A DNA stretch of 64,000 nt from Asterias amurensis (Eukaryota; Echinodermata; Asteroidea; Forcipulatida; Asteriidae): the NCBI RefSeq assembly GCF_032118995.1, contig NC_092650.1, positions 20,150,501 to 20,214,500 of the forward strand. The letters are read 5' to 3'. The notes below the pieces were generated by a model. The model saw only the letters and a list, made by a program, of their open reading frames with translations. It ran no database searches and was not told the DNA's origin. Positions 44,322 through 56,700 of this stretch are shown piece by piece. The translations under genes were made by a program, and so were the position numbers. Numbering within the stretch: position 1 is the first letter of the stretch; each line of letters opens with the position of its first letter.

Positions 44322-45607
44322 TTCTTTTTCAGTGGCGTAACCAGAGGGGGGGCAGGCGCCCCCCCGCTCAGAACCCTTGCCCCCCCTCTTGCCCCCCCAT
44401 ATGAAATCAGAGATAAGTATATTCTTATAGGCCCTATATATAAATCGTTTAAGGCTGCATAAAATGCTGCCGTAAAACGGAAAACTTTTATTCATTATCA
44501 GTAGGCCCTATGTGGACTATAACATGAAAAGTGCGTGGAAACGCGCGCGCGATCATATTGGCGGTAAATGTTTGTTGTGGTTTTGCGGTTACAGAGAGTG
44601 CAGGATGTGACAAAGTTCTGTTAAATACGTGGTGGTCTGTGCGCAGACCAATAGCTCCGTAAACACAAAGTCAGATCATGGAGGTAGAAATTTCTACCTC
44701 CATGGTCGGATGCACTACAGAGAAATTCACTACAGCACAAAAATGGCCAGCGAAAAAGGTTGCTTAGACCATTTCTTCTCCTTTGAAGCAAGCGGTGCAA
44801 TTGAGAGGTAGGCCTATTATTTTTAAATATCCGTTTCGTAACTAAAATGTGATTATTAAACACCCACAATTTCGATCCTGTATTTTTGGCTTACACTTGT
44901 TACAATAAGGCCGAGTAAAAAAAGAAACATGTTTAGTGTCTGGGTTTCTCAAAAATAAGGAAGGAGGAGGGGCTTTTTATTTTTTATTTCAAGATGGTCG
45001 CCATGAATGTCAAATATCAACTGGTTTTTTTCTGCTGCTGAAATACACAAAACATTAATGAAATAGTTTGGTCAAGGCATTCAGACAAGACATTCAGATT
45101 TTTTTTTTTGTGCTGAGATCATTTAAAATAACCCTTTTTCAACAAAAAAAAGAAAAAAAAAAATGTGCATAAAAAAACTTAAGAAAAAAAAAGAGGTGTC
45201 CTGTAAAAAGGAAGCGGGCGGGGACGCTAAACATTTCTATTTTTCTATTTTTACTTGGCCTAATATTATTATGTTTTGGGAATTTACACACCCACAAAGC
45301 CTAGTTGAGATGCCGTGTACAACTCTAAATTGGTACTTGTTGACCACAGTTGGTAATTTAATCCTTTTATACAGTCAAAAAGTTTTATCTTACACAAAAT
45401 GACGTGTTCTCTAAGATTTTGTTGTTTTCGCAATCTTTTGTTACATGCTGACTATAGACTGTCTTAGAACTGCATTGGTGTGTATCAACTATATATCAGT
45501 TAACATATTTAATAATAATCTTGCACTTCTTTGGCCCCCCCAAATTTAATCTTTGCCCCCACTTGCCCCACCAAATGAAAATGTCTAGTTACGCCACTGT
45601 TCTTTTT
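44322..45607. mobile_element. Non-autonomous hAT-type element with 8-bp target duplication
   Basis: The element spans 44330-45599. Ends are CAGTGGCGTAACCAGA and TCTAGTTACGCCACTG, a 16-bp inverted repeat with one mismatch. The flanks are the identical octamer TTCTTTTT at 44322-44329 and 45600-45607. An 8-bp duplication with such ends is characteristic of hAT transposons. GC-rich CCCCCC blocks lie just inside both ends. A short frame around 44740-44810 (ASEKGCLDHFFSF) recalls the N-terminus of hAT zinc-finger transposases and is followed by a donor-like GTAGGC. No catalytic domain remains, so it depends on a transposase elsewhere. Confidence 0.85.
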
Positions 45608-45995
45608 GCAAGCCCTGCTACACACAAAATTTCAAGTCAATAGCCTCACAAAATCACACATGTGTTGTGTAGTTGCACAAGCATAAAATGGACCCAGAGC
45701 TTCTAGTAAGACAGTAAAAATCACTACCACTTTGATCTCACTGGAATACGGGCACCATTAATAATATTGACGTGTATTTTACATAGCGCTTAGTACGGGG
45801 TTTGTAAGCCCGAAACGCTATACAATTACAAACACAAAGCAAGCGTATAATAAAATAAAGACATTTTAATTGTTAGTGAGATGAAATAGCTGAAACTGTA
45901 ACAAGCTTTGACGAAACTAAATGAGTGGGTTGTGAGAGCAGTCTTTAATGAGTCTAATGGAGGTGCGGAAGTGGATAGGAAGGTTGATCCAGAGT

Positions 45996-46036
45996 GTTAT
46001 TATTATTATTTTAATTATTATTATTATTATTATTAT
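45996..46036. repeat. (ATT)n microsatellite
   Basis: TTATTATTATT... with two interruptions. Confidence 0.9.
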
Positions 46037-46462
46037 TACTATTATTAGTGTTGATTTTGCAATAGAGTGGTGCGTTCTCCGTAGCGAGTGCGGGGAATAG
46101 AACCAGGTTGTGACTCTTGGCCTGTTATAAAAACGTAGCACTTATGTATCCAAACCTGTTTGTTTATTCATAAGGTTCGTAGTAAACTTTAAAAATAAAT
46201 GAAACCTCTACATTTCTGAAAACAACAAAAATGGCTTTTTAATGGAACACTAATGAGCACGGAAAAAGCGGTACTTAAGCCCGTAATGGAACCTATTTCC
46301 CGCACAACAAATGCAATAATTTCCATCACAGTTTTGTATCTTTGATCCACCGCATAATAATATTATCAGCCTGGGTTAAGTGCCGAAAATAGGGGGAGAG
46401 TGGGGCCGATGGTTCAGGAGGCTTTTTTTCATTCGCCATTATGGGGGAAGGGGGGGGGGGGG

Positions 46463-46640
46463 GTGTCGTGGCTGAGTGGATAAGAGCCAGCACCGAGCTC
46501 TAGCTCTTGTGTTTCTGTTACAGCACAATTTGGGTTGGAGTTCTGGTCGTGTCACTTGTGTGACCGAGCAATAGACTCGAGTAAATAATCACTTCCCTGG
46601 AGGGGTAAATGGTATACATATGAGAACAGCCGTCGATTTC
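46463..46640 (+). repeat. tRNA-derived SINE
   Basis: GGTGTCGTGGCTGAGTGGAT is a convincing tRNA-like 5' end with an A box (GTGGCTGAGTGG). It is followed by GGTTGGAGTTCTGGTCGTG and CACTTGTGTGACCGAGCAA. A G-rich run precedes it. Confidence 0.6.
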
Positions 46641-47746
46641 ACCAAACTCTTCCTATTTTTTAACAAAGAATTAAACTTGTAGGACATGCGATGAGTTACG
46701 ATCCGTATCCATAGACGTTAGGACCAATGGACCTTTATTCTAAGCTAGGATGAGTTGAGAAAGGATTAATCCTAGCGTTTCGTGAAATCGGCTGCTTAGG
46801 TGGTTCTTGTGATTAATTTGGCTCAGGTTACACGGGCTTCGCTAAGGCTCCCCAGAGAGCTGAAATGATTTAAAGAATCATGAACTGAATGACCCAGTGA
46901 CCAGGGGGTAATGAAGTTGGAGCACCCTAAGAAGCTTTTCGGATGTGAAAAGCGAATGTAAACCGATTGTTGTTATTTTCATAATAATACTTATTTTTTT
47001 GCGTTGTGTAGATAGGCCGAAAATAATAAAAACGATGATTTCTTTACTAAACGCCACAGAAGTAACAACTAGTCATAATTCATTGATATGTAGGGTATTG
47101 GTAAATACTAAAACTAATAACAACATTAACGGACTTCTCATTGAGAAACAATGCAGCTGTTCATGGTGTTTGCTGGTTTGAGAAAGGACTCCATTCGAAG
47201 TAATATGTTGGTATCAATTTTCACCTCGAACGTTATAAAAATTGAGATAGAATGCATTATGGTTGGTGTTCGGTCGCGATTGCTGCGCCCAGGGAATGGG
47301 TTGGTATCCTCGCCGTCACCTCGCAAAATCGAGAATGGTATTCAACGTTTTTTTGACACAAACCGCGACCTTATTGTGCTGTAGACAGTGTTACAGGCGA
47401 TCAAGGTATCTGTCTTGATAATATTATCGATACAATCAGGGTGCAGCATTACGGTGAATTGAAGCGCTTATGTGTTGTGTAAAAACTGATGACGTCACGA
47501 TGGCGAAATATTAATGCAGATCCTAGAGGTGGGTCACACGTGACGAGCCCCCTCCAATCAGTGTGTCCTCTGTTTAATCACTGATGCACGCAGCAGGTTT
47601 TTGGAGCCATACCTGCGTTTGTTTCTCGTAGATACCACCGGAATACCTTCTATCTGACGGTAGGCCTATTCAAACGGTTACACCAATGAGTGACTTTTAG
47701 GTTTTAACAGCAGGCCGGTTCTTCAGAGAGAAGGTGGCTAGAAAAA

Positions 47747-50700
47747 ATGTTCACTGTACATAGTTTCATCCTCGTGTTGACGTCGTGTGTAGTGGTTTTA
47801 CTTACAGGTAAGTTAGTAAAACATTATTTCTTGTTCAACTCCTACGATTGAAAGAGCTACATTTTTGTTTTCACCCCCCGTTTATGTCACCAGAGCAACT
47901 CTCTTGCATTTTACCCAGCCGGTCTCTTTGTGCGTATAGGCCCCTATCATGTGTATCCTTCGATGCTTTCAAGTGTATCACGGAACCTTTTTAAAATCAT
48001 AAATACGCATCGTAAGGCGTTTATAGTATTACCATACTCCCCAAATATCACAAGATAATGTCGGCCTTCAAAATTAAAGCTCCTCGGAGATGCCAAATGG
48101 TATAATTTTACCATGTTCTAAATGGGTAAAAAAAAACAGTTTTAAGATGATCGAGATAGATTATGTACAGATAAGGGGCTATTTGTCAATATTTTAAAAT
48201 TTTCGATTTTGTTTCAAACAAGAAAACGCTGCAAGTAAGTGCAGTTTTTATTATTAAAAAAAACCTATATATAATGACATTAAAGGCACTGACCACTTTG
48301 CTTAAAGATGTGTTAATGGTATACAAAATTGTCATAAACGGGTCCCTCTGATGGAAAGTATAGTTTTTGCAAAAGACGTAATTTCTCACTAAAATATTTG
48401 AATCAAATTCGAGACCTCAGCTTTGGTCTCGAATTCAAGCATCTAAAAGCACATAACTTATGAGACAATGGTGATTTTTCTTTCATTATTCTCTCGCAAC
48501 TTTGACGACCAATTGAGTTTATTTGAGGCAAAGTAGTGCCTATTTTGTGAAGCCACTCTGCAGTATTTAAAAATCGAATCTTAGGGTTGCTGGGAGGCTA
48601 TTTTTCAATGAGTGGACATTATCGTTCTGGATTTTCGGCATATAAATCACTAAAACGCGACCACGTTTTGAAATGCACGTGTTATAGTTATAATGTATGA
48701 ATCTGTACTTATAAACGATGAAAATAGTCAAACGGTTAACAAAAAAACAGGTATATTTTCCTTTAAGGTGTTGACTGTATGCCCTTGTACAATGTATGAC
48801 TGATCGTAAAAATCAATGTAATGGAAACGTTGTGTGAAGGGTTATCGATTACGGTGCTGTTAGTGTTACTGATTAGTAATGACCATGAGTTGTTCTTGTG
48901 TTGGGACACATCTTCCATTTACCTCGACACTAATTGAATGCAATTATCGGTTAAGCAGCTTTCGTGGCAAAGACAATGGATATTGGAAATGATTAGTTTT
49001 CTCAAGGATTAGTTTATTCGTTTAGTTTATTCATCAATGTAGAGGCCTTTTTATAAAAAAAGGGAATCATTTTCCACACCTATACATTTGGACACTCTAG
49101 TGCAACTTAAAGAAAAATTCTGTTATTAGAAGTATGACGCTTATTGACAAAGACATCACCTCTTATTTCCCAAGTTTTGAATCTCAGAAGTGTTACCGCG
49201 GAATGCTTCTCAGACTGTATTCCTATAGGGACTCTCCCCAGCGGTAATTATACGTTGACATTCGTCGATGTCAAAAAAATGGAAATTACATTTTCACATC
49301 AGGTTAATTTTATTGTTATACAACTATAGATATTAACATATAGGATAAAAAAACAACCGGAAAAAATCCGAAGGGGTGTACAATGCCTTTAAATAACCAT
49401 TCAAAACTGCTTAGATGTTGTTCACGGTGACATGTAAAAAATGACAGTAACAACTGATAGCGCCTTATAAACCTCAAAAGTAAGTCTCCAAGCGCTCAGA
49501 TGAACGAAAGAAACTAACATATGTCGCAGAATTTACCCGTTTCAGGATGGGGGTGTGGGAAGGGGGGCTGGCCTATTGTCTTGGTCAAGTTGACCTTGAA
49601 ACTCTGTCAATTACCAAGAAATTGGTAAAACTGATGGAGAATCCATTCTAAAACCACATTTTCAAACCATATAACAGCCTGACTATAATATGCGGTCCGC
49701 CTATATACTCGGCCAGAAAACTTTCTTTCACAAGACAAAACCCAAAGCTTTTTGAACATCCAGGGCGCGTTCCGGCCTTTCCTTTTTTTCCTGCAAACTT
49801 GTGTCCATTTAAATAATTGTCTCCCCTATTATTATATCGAATATTATCAAAATGGGTTTTTGTGGTTAAACTTGGTCTTATCTCTTGATTTGTCTTCACT
49901 TCACTCTTCCATATTTTGTAATATATATACACAAATTCCTATATCCGAGAGGTTTTACACCGCACATGAGATCAGACACTAATTTGGCTGAGATCAATTT
50001 TTCATCACACTTGCATAAGGGCTCTGTCTATATAATATTATTCAAAAACGAGTTTATCTAAGAATTGAATCTACCTCTGGTGATCATGTTTAATGAGCCT
50101 TTGCAAATAATGCGTCCGGTTCTAGAGTACTTTTAGTAATGGGTAAATCGCATTATGGGACGGCAACGCATTATCAACTTGTTGCTTTAGTGCCATAAAT
50201 TATTTCTACGACTAGCGATCGCTATAATGTTAATAGTGTGTGCCATTGTATTGATTGTGTCATCAGTGTTTTGATGGCCGTGGAGTAATTGGAGAGGTTA
50301 CAGTGACCATGTTCTTGTCATAATATCGACTGAATTCCCTCCATAATGGCCAAATTTTGTGATAAGGAGATGCATAATATTAAATTTGCTTTTAAGGTTT
50401 TCTCGGTCAAAATTGGCAAATGAGCAGCCAATTTCATTTGCATGCGTACGAAGGTGCTTTAGTAGAAAATTGGGGCTTCAATGACCCTTTTGGCTATAGC
50501 TTACCGCTTTAAGCAAAAAAAACTAAAAATCTGAAGCAAGGCCACGAGATGGAAAAATTGCCAGGTACGCCCATTGAGCACAAAATCGACCGTTAAGCAC
50601 TATGAAATTGGGCCCTGTATTCCCGCTTTGTGTATCCCAACACTATATGCCTGAACGTCTTTTATCAGGGGCCAATTTCATAGAGCTGCTTAAGCAAAAA

Positions 50701-53700
50701 TTTGCTTACGCACGAAAATAGCTCGCTTATTTTACACATGTTACTTGCCAAATTTGTATGCCATATACATTGCTTGTGACTGGTATTTAGCTGTTGTTTA
50801 CAATTGAGTGGACTCTTGGCCGGTAATCTGATTTTAATAAGCAAGGATTTTTTCGCTTAATCAAAATTTTGTGCTTAAGCAGCTCTATGAAATTGGGCCA
50901 AGATGTTAAATTTGCATCGGGGATAACAAATAATATTCTTTATCCCTGATGCAAATTTAACATATATTATATCGCTGCGGTACCCGCTGCAAAAACATGG
51001 ATTCGAACTGCCTCTAGCTACCGGGCAATCGCGGTAGTTTAGTTGGTGAGACACTGCTCTAGAATTGTGAGGGTCAAGGGTTCGAATCCCATCAACAGCT
51101 CTCTACCGTTCCTCATTACCGATAAGTTTTACATAAGCGACACAGCAGATTACATAGCGATATAAGCAATGTCAAGTGAAGCATGTGTTGTGGATATTTC
51201 ACTGGATCGGTCGCGTTGGTCTATGAAAAGAGTTTGAGATCGACTGTTATAAAAAGCTACGGTCTGTGTTTAGAAATTTGATTTAATCGTTTCAAATGTT
51301 AGCACATAAACTTTGAAACTGTATGTGGTAGATTTATTGGCATTGTTATTACATTTTGGCCTAACATTAAAAGAATCACAACGGGGTAAGTCCAACATTT
51401 TTATCCAGTTTGGAAAAAAATCGCAAGGGGTGTATCCAAAGTCCATCTTTTAAAATCCGATTCGGGCCAAGACTTGAACAATTCGGAGGGGTAAAGTAAG
51501 TCTAGCATATTTTATTATATTTTGACATAAACTTGAAAATCGCCAGGGAAGTCCGGCATTTTGATATTATTTGAGCCAAAACGTTGAACAAACTGCAGTG
51601 TATAGGCCGACCCTTGTTTTTCAAGATTTGAAAAAAAAAAATGTTTTTATAAAAATGCCGGTCTTACCGCTTGTGTTTTTCCATATGTTATTTTTTACCC
51701 TAATCGATAATAATGCTGGTTCTTCTCCCTCTATTTTTAACTCAAATTTGCTAACGATTCTGGACTTACTGTCTCATTTCCTCCTCGTTTTTCCATTCCC
51801 CTAATTCGAACTAATTCCGTTTTGTCCCAGGATATTTGGAATTTCCTATGCAGTTATTTTGTACACGGCCTTACGGAGCATCGTGTACACGTTTTATGGC
51901 GATATGCTAGCGTACCATAATGTTTTTTTCTCATTTTTTTTTTACCCAAGCTTGCTGGACACTACCCTAAGGTTTTCCTCTATTTTTTGACCCAAATTTG
52001 ATAAAAGTGATGGACTTTCCTTTTGTGGTGTAACTAAAAAGATAAAAATGAATGAAACTTGATACAAATGCTTGACTTACCCTCCTTGTTATCAACGTAT
52101 TATCAACATTTGATAAAAAGCTGGAACCACCCTGTGTTATTAATTGTTTTCATTAATTTGTTTTCAAAAAACTTATTGTTTCCCTTTAAAAAGGTGTTTG
52201 AACGTTGGTAAGAAACAAAAATCGTGAAGATCACAGATTTACATAATATTTACACTGTGTAATGATGATGATAGTTGAAAACATCCCTCGAAATATTTCT
52301 TTCATGAAATGTCATATGTGATGAGAAATAAATAATCTAACTTCGCGTTTGGAGTTTCATTTTTTTCATTTTTATTTTGGCATCGATGCAATGCAAAATT
52401 TGAAATGGGTTTTTCACTATTCTCTCGTGACCCAGAAGGCCGATCAATCTCAAACTTCTACAGGTTTGTCAGTTAATGTTAATGGTGCTTATTACATAAG
52501 CTGCATACACTGCCAACAACTGTTTTGTTAGCAAAAACCAATTCTGTAATGTCCCTTTAACAGCGTCAGCCAAGGGCTTCACCTTGACAGTGATGAATAA
52601 CGTTGAGCTTTGTTTCCTCGTTGAAATGTAATTTAAAAGCGTCGCGGTTCTCCATAGAAACCATCCACCGGTTTAACTCTGCAAAGAAATTTACACAGTG
52701 GGAACAATTTGAAGTTATGCTTAACCTTGCTCCACCTTGACAGTGAATTGAATAATTTTTAAAGCTTTGTTCACTGGTTGAAACGTAATTAAATTGCGTC
52801 GCGGTTAGCCGGAGAAACCATCCACCCGCTTAACTCAGCAGATAATTTTACACAATGGAAACGTTAAAGTCACCTGGAAGTGGTATTTTTTTTAAATAAA
52901 GCTTTTGTCACTAAAATATGTGTTTTTATGAGAGGAATGTGAATAAAAAATTAACTAAGGTTTAAAAATCTTAGTTTTGATTGTATTTACAAATTTACGA
53001 GTAGGCCCCGACCCGTGAGGGCGCTGTTCGTGACGTATTTCAAGGCGCGATATTTGGAGAGAAAATTTGTAGTCGGGCCCCCGTACATTACGTCTGGGAA
53101 CATGGCACATCAAAACAAATTTAGACACGATTTTACACACATACGTACATTGAAACTTGAGCATGTTGAACGCCTAGTGGTTTTTACAAAAGCTATTGCT
53201 GCTATTTTTATTTAACTATGCGACTTTTTAGTGACCAAATGGGTTGTAAGATGTGGGTCTGCCTACGTATTATTATAGAAATACAGCCACGGAGCAGACT
53301 GCACGCACGCACTATGGCTGCTGTATAATGGGCGGACGGTCACATAGGACCTGCGCGCACGGTGAATCGCATGCGGTACCAACAAAAAATCGTGTCATTT
53401 GGCAAAAGCTAAAAACATACCCTCAAAGTTCAAACTTACCCGAATTTTTTCACGTTTAGCAAATGCTCCTCTGAGTTCGCCACGTCTTTCAGATACCTTC
53501 TTCGACTTCCCACTAGCTAGAAAAATTGTTGGGACGGCGTCGTGTTTAAGAATGGCTCTTCTCGTCATGTCAAATGAGTTGTGTATCCAGGATTCGAAGC
53601 ACGACGGCTCTATAAGTGTTCGCTACAGCGCTGAAAAAGACGTCGGACCGGACCACTTTGCTCTAGTTAATCTGACTTTCGCAGCCCACAACCGCCTATA

Positions 53701-56700
53701 CTTGGGATCTGCAGGAAACAGATGAAGACTGACCCCAATCTTTAGTTGTTTTGCTGCATCCAGCAGCAATACACCTGGTCGGCATTGCCGGAAAAATGCC
53801 AGAAAAAACCGTTTTCGCAGCGTACAAACTCAAGTCTTAGAATTACATGTACTTTTGCACGTGTGTTTATCTACGCATCGAGGGGGGTCTATGTTTGATC
53901 GAGGCAAAGTCTTCCTTTTCCTACGTCACAAAAGGGGTAGGCGGAGTCAACCCCCCAGTCACTTAATTAATTTTTTAACATATAAATCGTGACAAACAAT
54001 TACTAAAAAAATTGTTTTATTGTTAATAAACATATACTCTTATGTTGAAAAGAAAAAAAAATCCTATTTCCAGGTGCCTTTAAGAATGTATCTGTTGTCC
54101 AGGGCAGCGCATACTTAGGCCTAAAAAAAATTTCTGGATTGCCCTATTCCGACCGACCGTAAAAGTAACAAAATCTCGGTCGCGTTTTTAATTTTACTTT
54201 TTATTTTCGGTTCTTTTTCCCCTTTTTTTCTTCCGAATTTTGATTTCATGAATATTTCATGCTAACAAACTGGTGGATTTGACACAAATACTTTTTTTGC
54301 CTTATCTAAGTAACCGAGAATGTAATATAGGTTAATTGTATCTGTCAATTTCGGCAAATGAGTAGCCAATACAGCCACGCTTTTAAATGTCGCGCGAAAA
54401 CAAATGCTATTGAAAAGGGTCGTTAGTCACAATACTGTCGCGTCACTCGATTTGAATAAAATCATTCAATATTTAAGAATTCAACAAAACAGCATTCAAA
54501 TTTGTTTTTTTGAGGCGTGTGTTAAGTCATTCATTTTTATTTTGGGGCAGTCATTTGTTAAGTTTGTGCAATCTGATATGAACGCCTTGGTAAACTTTTG
54601 TTTTCATATTATGTTAAAAGCATGGATACGTTTCAACAATCATCAAAGTATCCCGAAATTGCCATTTTTAAACCCACAGCGGTCAAGCGTGTACGCTTCT
54701 CAAAGCTGCAAAAACTGACATGACATTGGGCCGAATAAATAAAAACTAGCATTTGCTTTTACTAGCCTTTTACTTAAATCCTTATAAATAAAGGTAAGCC
54801 GTAATATTGCTAGTAATTGGTCGAACTATAATAGGTAAAAGCAATGCTTTAGGGACTCTCGCGAGCGAAATGGACTCGCAGTTCAATAGCGATTAACTGA
54901 AATGCAGGCGGGACAGTTTCCACTTAGTCAAGTTTTTTATGGCGGCAGTGGCTATGATGACGAAACAGCCAGCCTCTCCACACCAGAGCTCCAGAGATTG
55001 GTACTTTTAGAGCAGTTAAAACACACAACAAATTTATAAGTAACATTTATAGCTGGATCATTAGACCAAGGGAAAAATAACACTTTAATACTGACCCGAT
55101 ACCGAGCCATGCAACACTGTTGTGTAAGTAAAATCTCAAGCTCCTCATACAGTAGCTTGTAAAAATACAAGTAATTGCTATCAGTATGTAGTACAATGTC
55201 GTTTTTATTTATGTCTATAAGTGAAAGGTAATCCCGCGAACAAAATGTTCATGCCTGATCTTTTACTTTTTAGTATTCTTGCTAATGCTGGACCTTTAAC
55301 TTGATAAGTAATTGCTAGTTTTTATTTTTTCGGCCCATTGTCGTGCACTGTTGTCAGTAGACTGGTGCTCTGTTTATATACATTTCTATAGAATCAAGTC
55401 TACATATAAACAAAGAAACTACCCCCAAAATATGGTTGGACTACGAGAAAAAAAATAGAAAGGCACAATAGACCCGAAGATGAATGATGAACGTGTAGCC
55501 TAAAGGCCGGTTTATAGTCGGTCGCGCGATGGTCGCGCGTCAAGATTTCCGACGCCCGACCATCGCGCGACCGACTATAACTCGGCCTTATAACTCGGCC
55601 TTAAGGCTAATCTTTGCGTTGCCAAAATCAGTTGCACTGCGATCGTGGCGTTATATCCAGTTGCGCTGCAGTCGTGCGTTATATCCAGTTGCACTGCGAT
55701 CGTGGCGTTATATCCAGTTGCACTGCGATCGTGGCGTTATATCCAGTTGCACTGCGATCGTGGCGTTATATCCAGTTGCACTGCGATCGTGGCGTTATAT
55801 ACAGTTGCACTGCGATCGTTGCGTAACATCCTTCCGACGGTTTCTGCGACGACCATGTTCTACTTTTGGTAATGTGAGAGAATTTGTAAAGGATAAAAGA
55901 AATATTTTCCCCTCTGAATAACGTCATGTTCTTTCCTACTCTTATTTATTTTCCGAGTTGTCAATTTCATTCCTCTGTTAAGTTTTATTTTGTTCCTTAA
56001 AATATATGAGGAAGCGGATTATAAATTGTTCATTCATCCATTCTGAACGTATTTCGGGGGAACGAAAGCGTAGCTTGAGAGATCTAAGCGTAACTTGATC
56101 CAACTATAAAGCATATCTTCAGGGAACAAAAAACACATCTTGAGGTCTTGAAAGCGTTTACTGAGTTAAGGGAAGCGTATCTCGAGGAATCTCGAAGAAA
56201 AACATATCTTGAGGAAAGGAAAGTTTATATCGAAGAGGAAAGCATAACCTATAAAAAGGAAGAAAAAAAACATGACAAAATTTCCTTCACAAAATCCAAA
56301 AATAGTATTAAGAGGTCACAGAATAATAATATTTGTTCGGATTTTGTGTGTATTTGGGGAAACAAGAGGGAAATAAAATGTTTTTGGTCGGAATGGAATA
56401 GTATTTTATTTTTTTATTATACAGTTTTACCTTTTAATTGTTTTCTTATTCACCTAACATTTTAAGGGGGCTATACGTTGTTGTTGTTTTCTTCACCATG
56501 AACAAAATAACTCAATTACACCGTCAATAATAACTAAAGTGGTTTTCCTATGTACTTTAGAGGAACCAAAATGAGATTGAGGGTATAACCCAAATCTAAG
56601 TGGTAGAGGGATGTGACTTTGGATATAAGAGATCCTTTGGTGGTCAGGGGGAGGAGTGGGAGCCAAATGTCACTGATTTGGAAGCATAATGTCTTGAGGA

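Larger units (their letters stand above)
45608..47746. other. Intergenic region before the discoidin gene
   Basis: Contains an (ATT)n microsatellite at 45996-46036, a SINE-like block at 46463, a G run at 46450-46463 and CRE-like sequence (GATGACGTCACGATGG) near 47492. No TATA box is clear ahead of 47747. No gene is supported. Confidence 0.4.

Noticed and set aside
51024..51090. True tRNA gene
   Set aside because: A- and B-box-like sequences are present, but acceptor and anticodon stems do not pair well.
53399..53725. 108-codon frame inside the family D element
   Set aside because: No transposase motif, no start context or splice sites; I keep it only as content of the element.
55629..55830. 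CRISPR-like array
   Set aside because: Units are contiguous with no unique spacers, and the genome is animal.
55529..55921. 130-codon open frame with repeated VALRSWRYIQL
   Set aside because: Three frames are open over the same 29-bp minisatellite, so it is a repeat artefact.
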